7,404 nt of DNA from MAG-120531 sp041163765 (GTDB lineage: Bacteria > Bacteroidota > Bacteroidia > Flavobacteriales > Flavobacteriaceae), in the NCBI GenBank assembly GCA_041163765.1, contig JBEAQS010000067.1, positions 1-7,404 of the forward strand, read 5' to 3'. Below the pieces are notes generated by a model. It was not told the origin of the DNA, ran no database searches, and worked only from the letters and a program-made list of their open reading frames with translations. The stretch's first letter is position 1; every line of letters begins with the position of its first letter. The translations under genes and the position numbers were made by a program. Below are positions 1 to 7,326 of the stretch, piece after piece.

Positions 1-42
1 GCAGGGCTATATCTACTGCTTAGAAAAATAAAACACGCTTAA
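1..42 (+). CDS. Possible 3' end of an upstream gene (partial, cut by window edge)
   Basis: Reading from base 1 gives AGLYLLLRKIKHA followed by a TAA stop at 40-42, seven bases before the next ATG. The hydrophobic run followed by basic residues would suit the last membrane helix and cytoplasmic tail of a membrane protein, but 13 residues cannot identify a family. The other two plus frames also stop nearby (29-31 and 21-23), so the frame choice is a guess. The close spacing would suit an operon with the ModF-like gene. No promoter is visible in bases 1-48. Confidence 0.25.
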   Translation, partial: AGLYLLLRKIKHA

Positions 43-48
43 TTCGCG

Positions 49-1245
49 ATGAAAGCCTTAGGTGTTCTAACCGACAGGCACTGGGAAACCGAACAAATAT
101 TACATCGGCTTTCTCAAGAAATACCGCATTTTCCAGAGCGAAAACTCATCGGTATCTGGGATGAAAAAAGCCGTCATCGCTTTATGTTGATGGAGCGACG
201 CCACGAGCAAACATTTTGGCAAGAGCTGTATGGCCAACCGTGGAGCAGCATGTCCAGCGGTGAAAAAAAACTGCGGTGGATCGAACATGAGCTAGGGAAA
301 CGACCAGTAGCATTCTATATTGAATATCCCTGGGCTCACCTGGATCAAGCAAAAGCTGAGCGTTTAAATCAATTGCTGTTAGAGGCCGCGCAACACACAT
401 TTCTGATTTGTGCTTGGGGATCAAAGGCGGAAATTCCAGTGTGGATCAGCGAAGTAAGGGACCTCCGGGAGGCCGTTCTACCAACTAACGCCGTGTCAGG
501 AATTGAAAAGGACTTTCCGCGCAGTGCGGTACTTCCCAAAAAGGAACAACAAAACCAACCCTTGGTTTCCCTCAAAAAAGTGTCTGTTTCCTTTCTGGAC
601 AAACCTATTTTGGACAGCGTTGATTGGACGATCTTTTCTGGAGAAGTATGGGCACTTAAAGGCCCAAATGGCTCAGGCAAATCTACCTTGATTGAACTCA
701 TCACCTCAGACAACCCAAAAGGATACCAACAAGATGTCACCTTATTTGGCCAGCCCAAAGGAAAAGGGAGTTCTGTCTGGGACATTAAAAAGAATATAGG
801 CTACTATACACCTAGTCAACTGGACTATTTCCACCAAAACGTCACGGTCCAAGAAATGATTATTGGGGGACTAAAAGATCAAGTGGGTCTCTATGAGCTT
901 CCCTCCTCCATCGATCGTCAAAAAACAGACGAGTGGATTCGATGGGCTGGCCTGGAAACGTATACAAACAAACTGTTTCTGGAGTGTTCTCCTGGAATAC
1001 AAGCACTGATCATGACCGTAAGGGCACTCATTAAAATGCCGCCATTGGTAATTCTGGACGAAGCACATGCCGCCATGGATCAATCAACGGTAAACTGGTG
1101 GCTTTCCCTCCTTGAGTCGGTCAAAAAACATAGCGAAACCTCCCTTATTTTGGTGAGTCATGACCTTACTCCATCCGTGGTCGATCACGTGTTGACATTA
1201 CACCCCGCCAAAACGGGAAGTACGGCTGCTGTAACCCACCTATAA
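49..1245 (+). CDS. ModF-like tandem ABC ATP-binding protein with an eroded N-terminal half
   Basis: This is a soluble protein with two ABC-ATPase modules and no membrane segments. The C-terminal module (about 172-390) has Walker A GPNGSGKST (205-213), a Q-loop Gln near 257, a divergent signature CSPGIQ (313-318), Walker B LVILDE with catalytic Glu338, a D-loop ending at Asp344 and H-loop His371. The stretches ITSDNPKGYQQDVTLFG and VWDIKKNIGY closely resemble E. coli ModF as I recall it. The N-terminal module keeps a signature-like SSGEKK (69-74) and a Walker B-like strand ending EYP (92-94), but has no Walker A or Q-loop. At 398 aa it is about 90 residues shorter than E. coli ModF (about 490). 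The start is fixed by an in-frame TAA at 40-42. ModF proteins are linked to molybdate transport genes, but their role is poorly defined and no mod genes are visible here, so the substrate or partner is unknown. The family call is firm; the cellular role is not. Confidence 0.85.
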   Translation: MKALGVLTDRHWETEQILHRLSQEIPHFPERKLIGIWDEKSRHRFMLMERRHEQTFWQELYGQPWSSMSSGEKKLRWIEHELGKRPVAFYIEYPWAHLDQAKAERLNQLLLEAAQHTFLICAWGSKAEIPVWISEVRDLREAVLPTNAVSGIEKDFPRSAVLPKKEQQNQPLVSLKKVSVSFLDKPILDSVDWTIFSGEVWALKGPNGSGKSTLIELITSDNPKGYQQDVTLFGQPKGKGSSVWDIKKNIGYYTPSQLDYFHQNVTVQEMIIGGLKDQVGLYELPSSIDRQKTDEWIRWAGLETYTNKLFLECSPGIQALIMTVRALIKMPPLVILDEAHAAMDQSTVNWWLSLLESVKKHSETSLILVSHDLTPSVVDHVLTLHPAKTGSTAAVTHL

Positions 1246-1281
1246 ACAACTACGGGGCGCCTTTGGCGCCCCGTAGTTGTT
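1245..1281. terminator. Bidirectional terminator hairpin between convergent genes
   Basis: Two perfectly complementary 17-base arms (1245-1261 and 1265-1281) flank a TTT loop, with a GC-rich upper stem (GGGGCGCC/GGCGCCCC). The left arm begins on the last base of the ModF-like stop codon, and the right arm ends 17 bases before the secDF stop. Each strand's descending arm ends in AGTTGTT, a weak U-rich run, so the same structure can end transcripts arriving from both sides. There is no long T tract on either strand. Confidence 0.88.
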
Positions 1282-1288
1282 ATCCACA
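1280..1288 (+). promoter_or_regulatory. Perfect DnaA-box 9-mer (TTATCCACA)
   Basis: TTATCCACA is identical to the strong E. coli oriC boxes R1 and R4. It overlaps the last two bases of the terminator hairpin in the 53-base gap between the ModF-like gene and secDF. It is a lone site with no second box within the gap, so it may be a chance match or an isolated DnaA-binding site. Function is inferred only from the consensus match. Confidence 0.35.
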
Positions 1289-1298
1289 CAAGTGACCC

Positions 1299-4232
1299 TT
1301 ATGCTTTAAGCTTTTTCTTCACTAAATCAAACATCACAGGTGTAGCGATAAACAAGGAAGAATAGGTACCTACAACAATACCAATAATCATCGCGAACAT
1401 AAATCCTTGAAGTGCCTCACCGCCAAAAACAAAGATGGCTATCAATACTACTAGGGTAGTCAGCGAAGTATTCAATGTTCTACTTATCGTCGTGTTTAAG
1501 GCCTCATCGATTTGCGCCGCACTGGTAATTCCTGCTGTGGAAGTCATCTCTCTGATACGGTCAAAAACAACCACCGTGTCATTGAGTGAATACCCAATAA
1601 CCGTCAGGATTGCTGCGATAAATGCTTGATCAATTTCCATACTGAAGGGCATCACTGTTCCCAGAAGAGAGAACAAGCCCAATACGATCAATACATCGTG
1701 GAAAACTGCCAGAACAGCGCCCAATGAGAACTGCCATTTTCTAAAACGAAGTAAGATGTATAAAAACACCACAGCCAAAGATCCTAAAATAGCCAAGAAT
1801 GCATTTTTCTTGATGTCGTCAGCAATAGTAGGACCTACTTTAACCGATTGCAAGATGCCGATGTTTTCACCTTCATTATCTTGAATAAAGTCACTTAACG
1901 TAGTGGCTTCCGGAAGATAGGGAGCCAATACATCAAAGAGTTTAGTTTGAATTTCTTGATCCACTTCAATGCCCTCTACATCCACTTTATACGGTGTAGT
2001 CACTTTGATTTGGTTTTCACCACCAAAAGTTTTCACGGTAGTTCCACTGCCAAAAACGTCGTTAAGTGCCGAAGCAATCTCCGATGGATTAACCCCTTGC
2101 TCAAATCTGATTTGGTAGGTTCTACCACCAATGAAATCAACTCCTTGTTGAAGTCCTTGAGTCAACAAAGAAAACAACCCAATGGCCACCAATACTGATG
2201 ATCCCACATAAGCGATTTTTCTTTTGGACAAGAAGGCAATATTGTTGTTGACAAACAAGTTCTTGGTCACAGAAGTATAGAAATCCAACCTGCGGTCTTT
2301 AGCACCCAGGTAGCTCTCCAACAACAAACGGGTAACAAATATGGCCGTAAATAAGGAGGTAACAATACCGATTAATAATGTGGTAGCAAACCCTTTGATA
2401 GGACCTGAACCAAATACGAATAAAATAAGTGCTGTAAGCCCGGTGGTGATGTTGGCATCTAAAATAGAAGATAGCGCATTGCCAAAACCATCAGCCATGG
2501 CCTGTAACTTACCTTTTCCTTTGGCCATTTCTTCTTTGATGCGCTCGTAAATCAATACGTTAGCATCCACAGACATACCTATGGTCAATACAATACCCGC
2601 AATACCAGGAAGCGTCAACACTGCATTGATACTCACCAACACACCAAAAATTAATAGGATGTTGAGCAAAAGCGCCACATTGGCAAACAACCCAGCGCGT
2701 CCATAGTACACAAACATCCAAACCAACACCAATAGCATAGCAATGGTAAAGGACATGAATCCGCGATCAATAGCCTCTTGCCCAAGTGATGGACCTACAA
2801 TCTCGGACTGGATAATTTCAGCTGCAGCAGGAAGTTTACCTGCGCGAAGCACATTGGCGATGTCTTTAGTTTCATTAACCGTAAAAGATCCGGTAATTTC
2901 AGAACGACCACCAGAGATAGGTCCTGAAGACACTCCAGGTGCTGTGTACACCTTACCATCCAATACAATAGCAATCCCTGTTTGGTTGGTAAAGGCATCT
3001 CCGGTTAACTTCTCCCACTCCTTAGCACCTCGTGTATTCATGGTCATGGATACAGCCGGTCTGCTGTATTGATCGAAATCATCGCGGGCATCGCTGACTA
3101 CATCACCACTCATTCTAGGAGTTCCTTCACGGTTGGATTTCAAGGCATATAAGCCAACGACTTCTGATCCTTGACTCGGACGCTCCCAAGCCCATTTAAC
3201 ATTTTTTAGCTCTTGGGGAAGTACGTTGATCACCTCAGGTCTGCGCAAGTAACTGTTTACTTTGGCCGTATCTGCTGTAGCAAATTGAAAGACTTGGTAT
3301 CCTTGACCTTGGCCGCGGATTAAATCAATCAACGGATTGGCTGCTGAGGCTGTCAACGAGTCATTGGCCGTTGATGACAATAAAGAGTCAATTGCCGTTT
3401 GTGGGGCAGCTACAGGGGCCTGAATGGTGGACTTTAGCGCCTCATTGGCCGCTAAGAGAAACTGATTGATGCTTTGATTTTCTGGAGAAAACGTTTCCCA
3501 AAACTCTAATTGAGCTGTGCTTGACAACAATTCCTGTGCGCGATTGATGTCTTTCGCTCCAGGTAGTTCAACAATAATTCTCCCTGAGGTACCTATACGC
3601 TGAATATTGGGTTGAGTTACCCCAAAACCATCTATACGCTCGCGCAAAACTTCAAATGCAGAAACGATTGATTCGTCAATCTTGGTGCGCAAAACAGGTT
3701 TTACTTGATCATCGGTCATCTGGAAATTGATAACATCGCTTAACGCCTTGTTACCAAAAATGGCAGGGTCAGACAAGCGAACATCTCCTTTTACCGCGTC
3801 AAAAGCTGTAAAGAAAAGATCTAAATAGGTGTCATCACTTTGAGCAGACAAGGCATCTGCATCAGCAATTGCCTTAACAAATGCTGGGTGCTGGCTGTTG
3901 TTGGCCAATCCTTTGAGGATGTCTTTGACCGCGATTTGGAGGGTCACATTGATCCCCCCTTTAAGGTCAAGACCTTTGTTAAGCTCTTTCTTCTTGGCGT
4001 CAGCATAGTTGGTGAAACCCAATACAGATTGATCTGATATTGAATCTAAATAACTAGCGGCAAGAGCCGCTCTTTTGTTGGAGTAATCCGCTTCGCTCGT
4101 CTCGACTTGAGCAGCAGCATAAGCAGCAGCTTCATCCTCTAATTGTGAAGCGATAAACGTGTAAGATAACTGGTAAATACTGACAAGCCCAAATAGAAAA
4201 GCAAATAGCTTGATGAGTCCTTTATTTTGCAT
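1299..4232 (-). CDS. secDF: Fused protein translocase subunit SecDF
   Basis: SecDF is an inner-membrane accessory of the SecYEG translocon that uses the proton motive force to pull exported proteins across the membrane. This 977-aa protein joins SecD and SecF in one chain, as is usual in Bacteroidota. The SecD half has an N-terminal membrane helix (about 7-27), the motif GLDLKGG (87-93), a large periplasmic P1 region (about 95-480) and a helix bundle (about 493-640) with GMSVDANVLIYERIKEE (552-568). Asp556 there matches the proton-path Asp519 of E. coli SecD. The SecF half begins near 670, with GVDFIGG (697-703), a periplasmic P4 region (about 704-805) and helices about 811-965. These carry GYSLNDTVVVFDRIRE (880-895), where Asp885 matches E. 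coli SecF Asp213. An Ala/Ser-rich stretch at about 265-300 looks like a lineage-specific insert in P1. The gene has its own promoter, converges with the ModF-like gene and ends 17 bases from the shared hairpin. The start ATG has no Shine-Dalgarno sequence and follows a C-rich CCACCACCC. Confidence 0.97.
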   Translation of the reverse strand: MQNKGLIKLFAFLFGLVSIYQLSYTFIASQLEDEAAAYAAAQVETSEADYSNKRAALAASYLDSISDQSVLGFTNYADAKKKELNKGLDLKGGINVTLQIAVKDILKGLANNSQHPAFVKAIADADALSAQSDDTYLDLFFTAFDAVKGDVRLSDPAIFGNKALSDVINFQMTDDQVKPVLRTKIDESIVSAFEVLRERIDGFGVTQPNIQRIGTSGRIIVELPGAKDINRAQELLSSTAQLEFWETFSPENQSINQFLLAANEALKSTIQAPVAAPQTAIDSLLSSTANDSLTASAANPLIDLIRGQGQGYQVFQFATADTAKVNSYLRRPEVINVLPQELKNVKWAWERPSQGSEVVGLYALKSNREGTPRMSGDVVSDARDDFDQYSRPAVSMTMNTRGAKEWEKLTGDAFTNQTGIAIVLDGKVYTAPGVSSGPISGGRSEITGSFTVNETKDIANVLRAGKLPAAAEIIQSEIVGPSLGQEAIDRGFMSFTIAMLLVLVWMFVYYGRAGLFANVALLLNILLIFGVLVSINAVLTLPGIAGIVLTIGMSVDANVLIYERIKEEMAKGKGKLQAMADGFGNALSSILDANITTGLTALILFVFGSGPIKGFATTLLIGIVTSLFTAIFVTRLLLESYLGAKDRRLDFYTSVTKNLFVNNNIAFLSKRKIAYVGSSVLVAIGLFSLLTQGLQQGVDFIGGRTYQIRFEQGVNPSEIASALNDVFGSGTTVKTFGGENQIKVTTPYKVDVEGIEVDQEIQTKLFDVLAPYLPEATTLSDFIQDNEGENIGILQSVKVGPTIADDIKKNAFLAILGSLAVVFLYILLRFRKWQFSLGAVLAVFHDVLIVLGLFSLLGTVMPFSMEIDQAFIAAILTVIGYSLNDTVVVFDRIREMTSTAGITSAAQIDEALNTTISRTLNTSLTTLVVLIAIFVFGGEALQGFMFAMIIGIVVGTYSSLFIATPVMFDLVKKKLKA

Positions 4233-4271
4233 GGGTGGTGGGTTATGTATACTAAATTTTCAAATTGGCGA

Positions 4272-4302
4272 CAAATATATCATTTCCTTGGGAACTGACA
4301 AT
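4272..4302 (-). promoter_or_regulatory. Bacteroidota-type promoter of secDF
   Basis: On the minus strand, ATTG (4299-4302) is followed by a 19-base spacer and TATATTTG (4272-4279). This matches the Bacteroidota primary-sigma pattern TTTG or TTG, about 19 bases, then TAnnTTTG, with a full match in the -7 element. Transcription would begin near 4266, giving a leader of roughly 34 bases before the secDF ATG. The promoter lies downstream of the mdh terminator hairpin, so secDF is probably a separate unit. Confidence 0.72.
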
Positions 4303-4320
4303 TTATTGTGCCTATACTAA

Positions 4321-4354
4321 AGCAGTTACCTCCACCAAGGCGGAGGTAACTGCT
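4321..4354 (-). terminator. Terminator hairpin downstream of mdh
   Basis: Thirteen-base arms (4321-4333 and 4342-4354; AGCAGTTACCTCC with its exact complement) enclose an 8-base loop. The hairpin begins seven bases after the mdh stop codon. On the minus strand the descending arm is followed by TTAGTAT rather than a run of T, so termination may be incomplete. It separates the gyrB-mdh unit from the secDF promoter. Confidence 0.72.
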
Positions 4355-4361
4355 CAGCAAA

Positions 4362-5288
4362 CTAGAGTTGTAATAAATCGTTCACTGATCGAACGCCATC
4401 AGCGCTTTCTTTCATCTTCGTTTTTTCTTCAGATGAAAGCTCGATTTCAATGATCTGTTCGATACCGTTCTTACCTATGACTACGGGAACACCGAGACAA
4501 ATGTCCTCAAAGCCATATTGGCCGTCAAGCATCACGGAACAAGGGAATACTTTTTTCTGATCACAAGCAATGGCCTGAACCATGGAAGATACGGCAGCTC
4601 CAGGAGCGTACCACGCAGATGTACCCAATAGTTTAGTCAGGGTAGCACCGCCAACTTTGGTTTGCTCAACAATTTCATCTAATTGTGTTGGCTCCAAAAA
4701 CGTATGTACGGGAATAGAATTGCGTGTAGCTAAACGGATGAGCGGAACCATCCCTGTGTCGCTGTGACCTCCAATAACCATACCATCCACATCAGAGATA
4801 GGAGCCCCTAATGCTTCCGCTAATCTGTATTTAAATCGAGCGCTATCCAAGGCTCCACCCATTCCGATAATTCGGTGTTTAGGCAACCCAAGCGATTTGT
4901 GGGCCAAATAGGTCATGGTATCCATAGGATTACTGACCACAATTAATATAACTTCAGGAGAATGCGCCACCAACTGCGTGGCTACATCTTTTACAATACC
5001 CGCGTTAATCCCTATCAATTCCTCACGGGTCATTCCCGGTTTTCTAGGAATACCTGAAGTGATGACCGCCACGTGGCTACCAGCGGTTTGGGCGTAGTCC
5101 CCAGTAACCCCTGTAATCTTGGTATCGAATCCATTCAGTGAAGCAGTTTGCATCAAATCCATGGCTTTACCTTCGGCAAATCCTTCTTTGATGTCCAACA
5201 ATACTACTTCAGCAGCAAAATCTTTTAAGGCAATGTACTCTGCGCAACTAGCACCAACAGCACCTGCGCCAACAACAGTAATTTTCAT
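4362..5288 (-). CDS. mdh: Malate dehydrogenase, LDH-like NAD-dependent type
   Basis: This cytoplasmic TCA-cycle enzyme interconverts malate and oxaloacetate with NAD. The 308-aa length is usual for the LDH-like MDH group. The N-terminal Rossmann fold has GAGAVGASC (7-15) and Asp32, whose position after the second strand fits NAD rather than NADP. The substrate loop PRKPGMTR (81-88) has Arg82 where lactate dehydrogenases have Gln, which points to malate, plus Arg88. Further catalytic residues are Asn120 in VVSNPMD, Asp148 and Arg151 in DSARFK, and His175 in IGGHSDTGMVP. All expected active-site residues are present. The ATG lies 20 bases after the gyrB stop with no promoter or Shine-Dalgarno in the A-rich gap, so it is probably expressed as the second gene of a gyrB-mdh transcript. 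A hairpin follows its stop codon. Confidence 0.97.
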   Translation of the reverse strand: MKITVVGAGAVGASCAEYIALKDFAAEVVLLDIKEGFAEGKAMDLMQTASLNGFDTKITGVTGDYAQTAGSHVAVITSGIPRKPGMTREELIGINAGIVKDVATQLVAHSPEVILIVVSNPMDTMTYLAHKSLGLPKHRIIGMGGALDSARFKYRLAEALGAPISDVDGMVIGGHSDTGMVPLIRLATRNSIPVHTFLEPTQLDEIVEQTKVGGATLTKLLGTSAWYAPGAAVSSMVQAIACDQKKVFPCSVMLDGQYGFEDICLGVPVVIGKNGIEQIIEIELSSEEKTKMKESADGVRSVNDLLQL

Positions 5289-5308
5289 AGGATGATTTTC
5301 AATTTTTG

Positions 5309-7249
5309 TTATGCGTCTATATTTGCGTAGACAGCGTTCTTTTCAATAAACTCTCTTCTTGGCGGTACCTCGTCACCCATCAACATGGAGAAGATACGGT
5401 CGGTCTCGGCTGCGTTGTCAATAGTGACCTGTCTGAGCGTTCTCATCTCTGGATTCATCGTGGTATCCCAAAGTTGTTCTGCATTCATTTCCCCAAGACC
5501 TTTGTATCGCTGAATCGATACTCCTCCTCCGAATTGCTCTGCTATAGCGTCGCGTTCTTTGTCATCCCAAGCGTATTGTTTACGCGCTCCCTTTTTGACT
5601 AAATAAAGCGGTGGTGTCGCAATATAAATATGCCCTCCTTCTATCAATTCACGCATGTACCTAAAGAAGAAGGTAAGTATCAACGTTTCGATGTGACTAC
5701 CGTCAACGTCCGCATCACACATAATCACTACTTTGTGATAGCGCAACTTATCTAAATTCAGTGCTTTGGAGTCGTCTTCGGTTCCGATGGTTACCCCAAG
5801 TGCCGTATAGATGTTTTTAATTTCCTCATTCTCAAAAACTTTGTGCTGCATCGCCTTTTCCACATTGAGAATCTTACCGCGCAACGGCAAAATGGCTTGG
5901 AAATTTCGATCTCTTCCTTGTTTTGCCGTACCTCCTGCAGAGTCACCCTCCACCAAAAACACTTCACAAAGCTTGGGATCCTGTTCCGAACAGTCGGACA
6001 ATTTTCCCGGAAGACCGCCGATGCTCATGACCGTTTTTCGCTGCACCATTTCACGAGCTTTGTTGGCTGCGTGACGCGCTTGGGCGGCCAAAATCACTTT
6101 TTGGACAATGATGCGGGCATCATCAGGATGTTCCTCCAGATAATCAGCCAACATTTCAGAAACCGCTTGGCTCACTGCAGCCGTAACCTCTCGGTTTCCT
6201 AACTTGGTTTTTGTTTGACCTTCAAACTGAGGTTCAGCTACTTTGACAGAGATGATGGCGGTTAATCCTTCGCGAAAATCATCTCCAGCGATATCAAACT
6301 TCAGTTTATCCAACATTCCTGAGTTATCCGCATATTTTTTCAGGGTGGTGGTTAACCCCCTTCTGAATCCAGATAAGTGAGTACCTCCCTCATGCGTGTT
6401 GATGTTGTTGACATAGGAATGCACATTCTCGGTGTACGAGGTGTTGTAGGTCATCGCCACTTCTACAGGAATTCCCTGCTTTTCTCCTTCAATGGAGATG
6501 ACCGAATGGATGAGTTGTTCCCGATTACCATCCAGAAACTTGATAAACTCCTTTAAGCCTTCTTCAGAATAGAAAACCTCGGATAAAAATTCACCCTGTT
6601 CGTTTTTGGCTCTTTTATCCATCAAGGATATGCGAATGCCCTTGTTCAAGAATGACAACTCCCTCATTCGATTAGCTAGTGTTTCATAGCTAAATTCAGT
6701 GGTTTGGGTAAATATGGTTTCATCAGGCCAAAAGGTCACCGTGGTCCCATTTTCGTCAGAATCCCCTATGGTTTTTACCGGATATAAACTCTTACCGTAT
6801 TGATATTCTTGCTCCCATACTTTTCCTTCTCTGCGCACCGTGGCTCTCAAGTGCTTAGACAATGCATTGACGCAGGAAACACCCACACCGTGCAATCCGC
6901 CAGACACTTTGTACGAATCCTTATCAAACTTACCACCGGCACCAATTTTGGTCATCACGACCTCCAGTGCAGAAACACCTTCTTTTTTGTGTAACCCTAC
7001 AGGGATACCTCGTCCGTTATCGGTGACCGATACCGAATTGTCTTCATTAATCACGACCTGAATGGAGTCGCAATGCCCCCCCATAGCCTCATCAATCGAG
7101 TTATCCACCACCTCGTAGACCAAGTGATGAAGACCCCTTGGTCCCACGTCACCGATATACATCGAAGGTCGCATGCGCACGTGCTCCATACCCTCGAGGG
7201 CCTGGATACTATCCGCTGAATAGGTGTTTGGATTTAGTTTTTCACTCAT
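5309..7249 (-). CDS. gyrB: DNA gyrase subunit B
   Basis: GyrB is the ATPase subunit of DNA gyrase. With GyrA, encoded elsewhere, it introduces negative supercoils using ATP. The GHKL ATPase domain (about 1-225) has catalytic Glu46 and Mg-binding Asn50 in EVVDNSIDEA, DNGRGIP (77-83) and the ATP lid GGLHGVG (117-123). The transducer domain (about 230-400) includes QTKTKLGN (345-352). The Toprim domain has EGDSAGG (434-440) with Glu434, PLRGKILNVEKA (455-466) and DADVDGSH (512-519) with Asp512 and Asp514. The C-terminal region has QRYKGLGEM (580-588) and PRREFIE (630-636). At 646 aa it is full length for the short GyrB form and lacks the roughly 165-aa insert of E. coli GyrB. The N-terminus, the RMRPSMYIGD box and overall similarity favour GyrB over ParE. 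It is the first gene of the minus-strand unit, with its own promoter and a C-rich/A-rich leader without a Shine-Dalgarno sequence. Confidence 0.97.
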   Translation of the reverse strand: MSEKLNPNTYSADSIQALEGMEHVRMRPSMYIGDVGPRGLHHLVYEVVDNSIDEAMGGHCDSIQVVINEDNSVSVTDNGRGIPVGLHKKEGVSALEVVMTKIGAGGKFDKDSYKVSGGLHGVGVSCVNALSKHLRATVRREGKVWEQEYQYGKSLYPVKTIGDSDENGTTVTFWPDETIFTQTTEFSYETLANRMRELSFLNKGIRISLMDKRAKNEQGEFLSEVFYSEEGLKEFIKFLDGNREQLIHSVISIEGEKQGIPVEVAMTYNTSYTENVHSYVNNINTHEGGTHLSGFRRGLTTTLKKYADNSGMLDKLKFDIAGDDFREGLTAIISVKVAEPQFEGQTKTKLGNREVTAAVSQAVSEMLADYLEEHPDDARIIVQKVILAAQARHAANKAREMVQRKTVMSIGGLPGKLSDCSEQDPKLCEVFLVEGDSAGGTAKQGRDRNFQAILPLRGKILNVEKAMQHKVFENEEIKNIYTALGVTIGTEDDSKALNLDKLRYHKVVIMCDADVDGSHIETLILTFFFRYMRELIEGGHIYIATPPLYLVKKGARKQYAWDDKERDAIAEQFGGGVSIQRYKGLGEMNAEQLWDTTMNPEMRTLRQVTIDNAAETDRIFSMLMGDEVPPRREFIEKNAVYANIDA

Positions 7250-7298
7250 GGATTAATCACTTAAATTGGCAATAAAAATTGTTGTTTTCACAAACAAA

Positions 7299-7326
7299 CA
7301 AATATAAGGAATCCTTGTGAAATCAA
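7299..7326 (-). promoter_or_regulatory. Bacteroidota-type promoter of gyrB(-mdh)
   Basis: On the minus strand, TTG (7324-7326, within CCTTG) is followed by a 17-base spacer and TATATTTG (7299-7306), the same -7 octamer as the secDF promoter. Predicted transcription starts near 7293, leaving a leader of about 43 bases before the gyrB ATG. The promoter sits between the right-edge terminator and gyrB, as expected for the head of a transcription unit. Confidence 0.7.

Noticed and set aside
369..785. 138-aa minus-strand open frame opposite the ModF-like gene
   Set aside because: It lies entirely opposite the coding sequence with clear ABC motifs, shows no recognisable domain and has no promoter; it is a shadow of the codon pattern.
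2743..3072. 109-aa plus-strand open frame opposite secDF
   Set aside because: Fully antisense to the conserved SecD P1 region, which fixes the real frame; no family features.
4265..4453. 62-aa plus-strand open frame spanning the mdh-secDF gap
   Set aside because: It runs through the secDF promoter, the mdh terminator hairpin and the antisense of the mdh 3' end; no start signal or domain.
5306..5602. 98-aa plus-strand open frame at the gyrB 3' end
   Set aside because: Antisense to the conserved C-terminal GyrB region including the QRYKGLGEM motif; no independent evidence of coding.
5811..6202. Overlapping plus-strand open frames of 87 and 119 aa opposite gyrB
   Set aside because: Antisense to the conserved Toprim and transducer regions of GyrB; compositions look non-coding and the two frames overlap each other.
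7101..7109. TTATCCACC, one mismatch from a DnaA box
   Set aside because: Lies in the gyrB codons for the invariant VVDNS motif, so the bases are explained by protein constraint.
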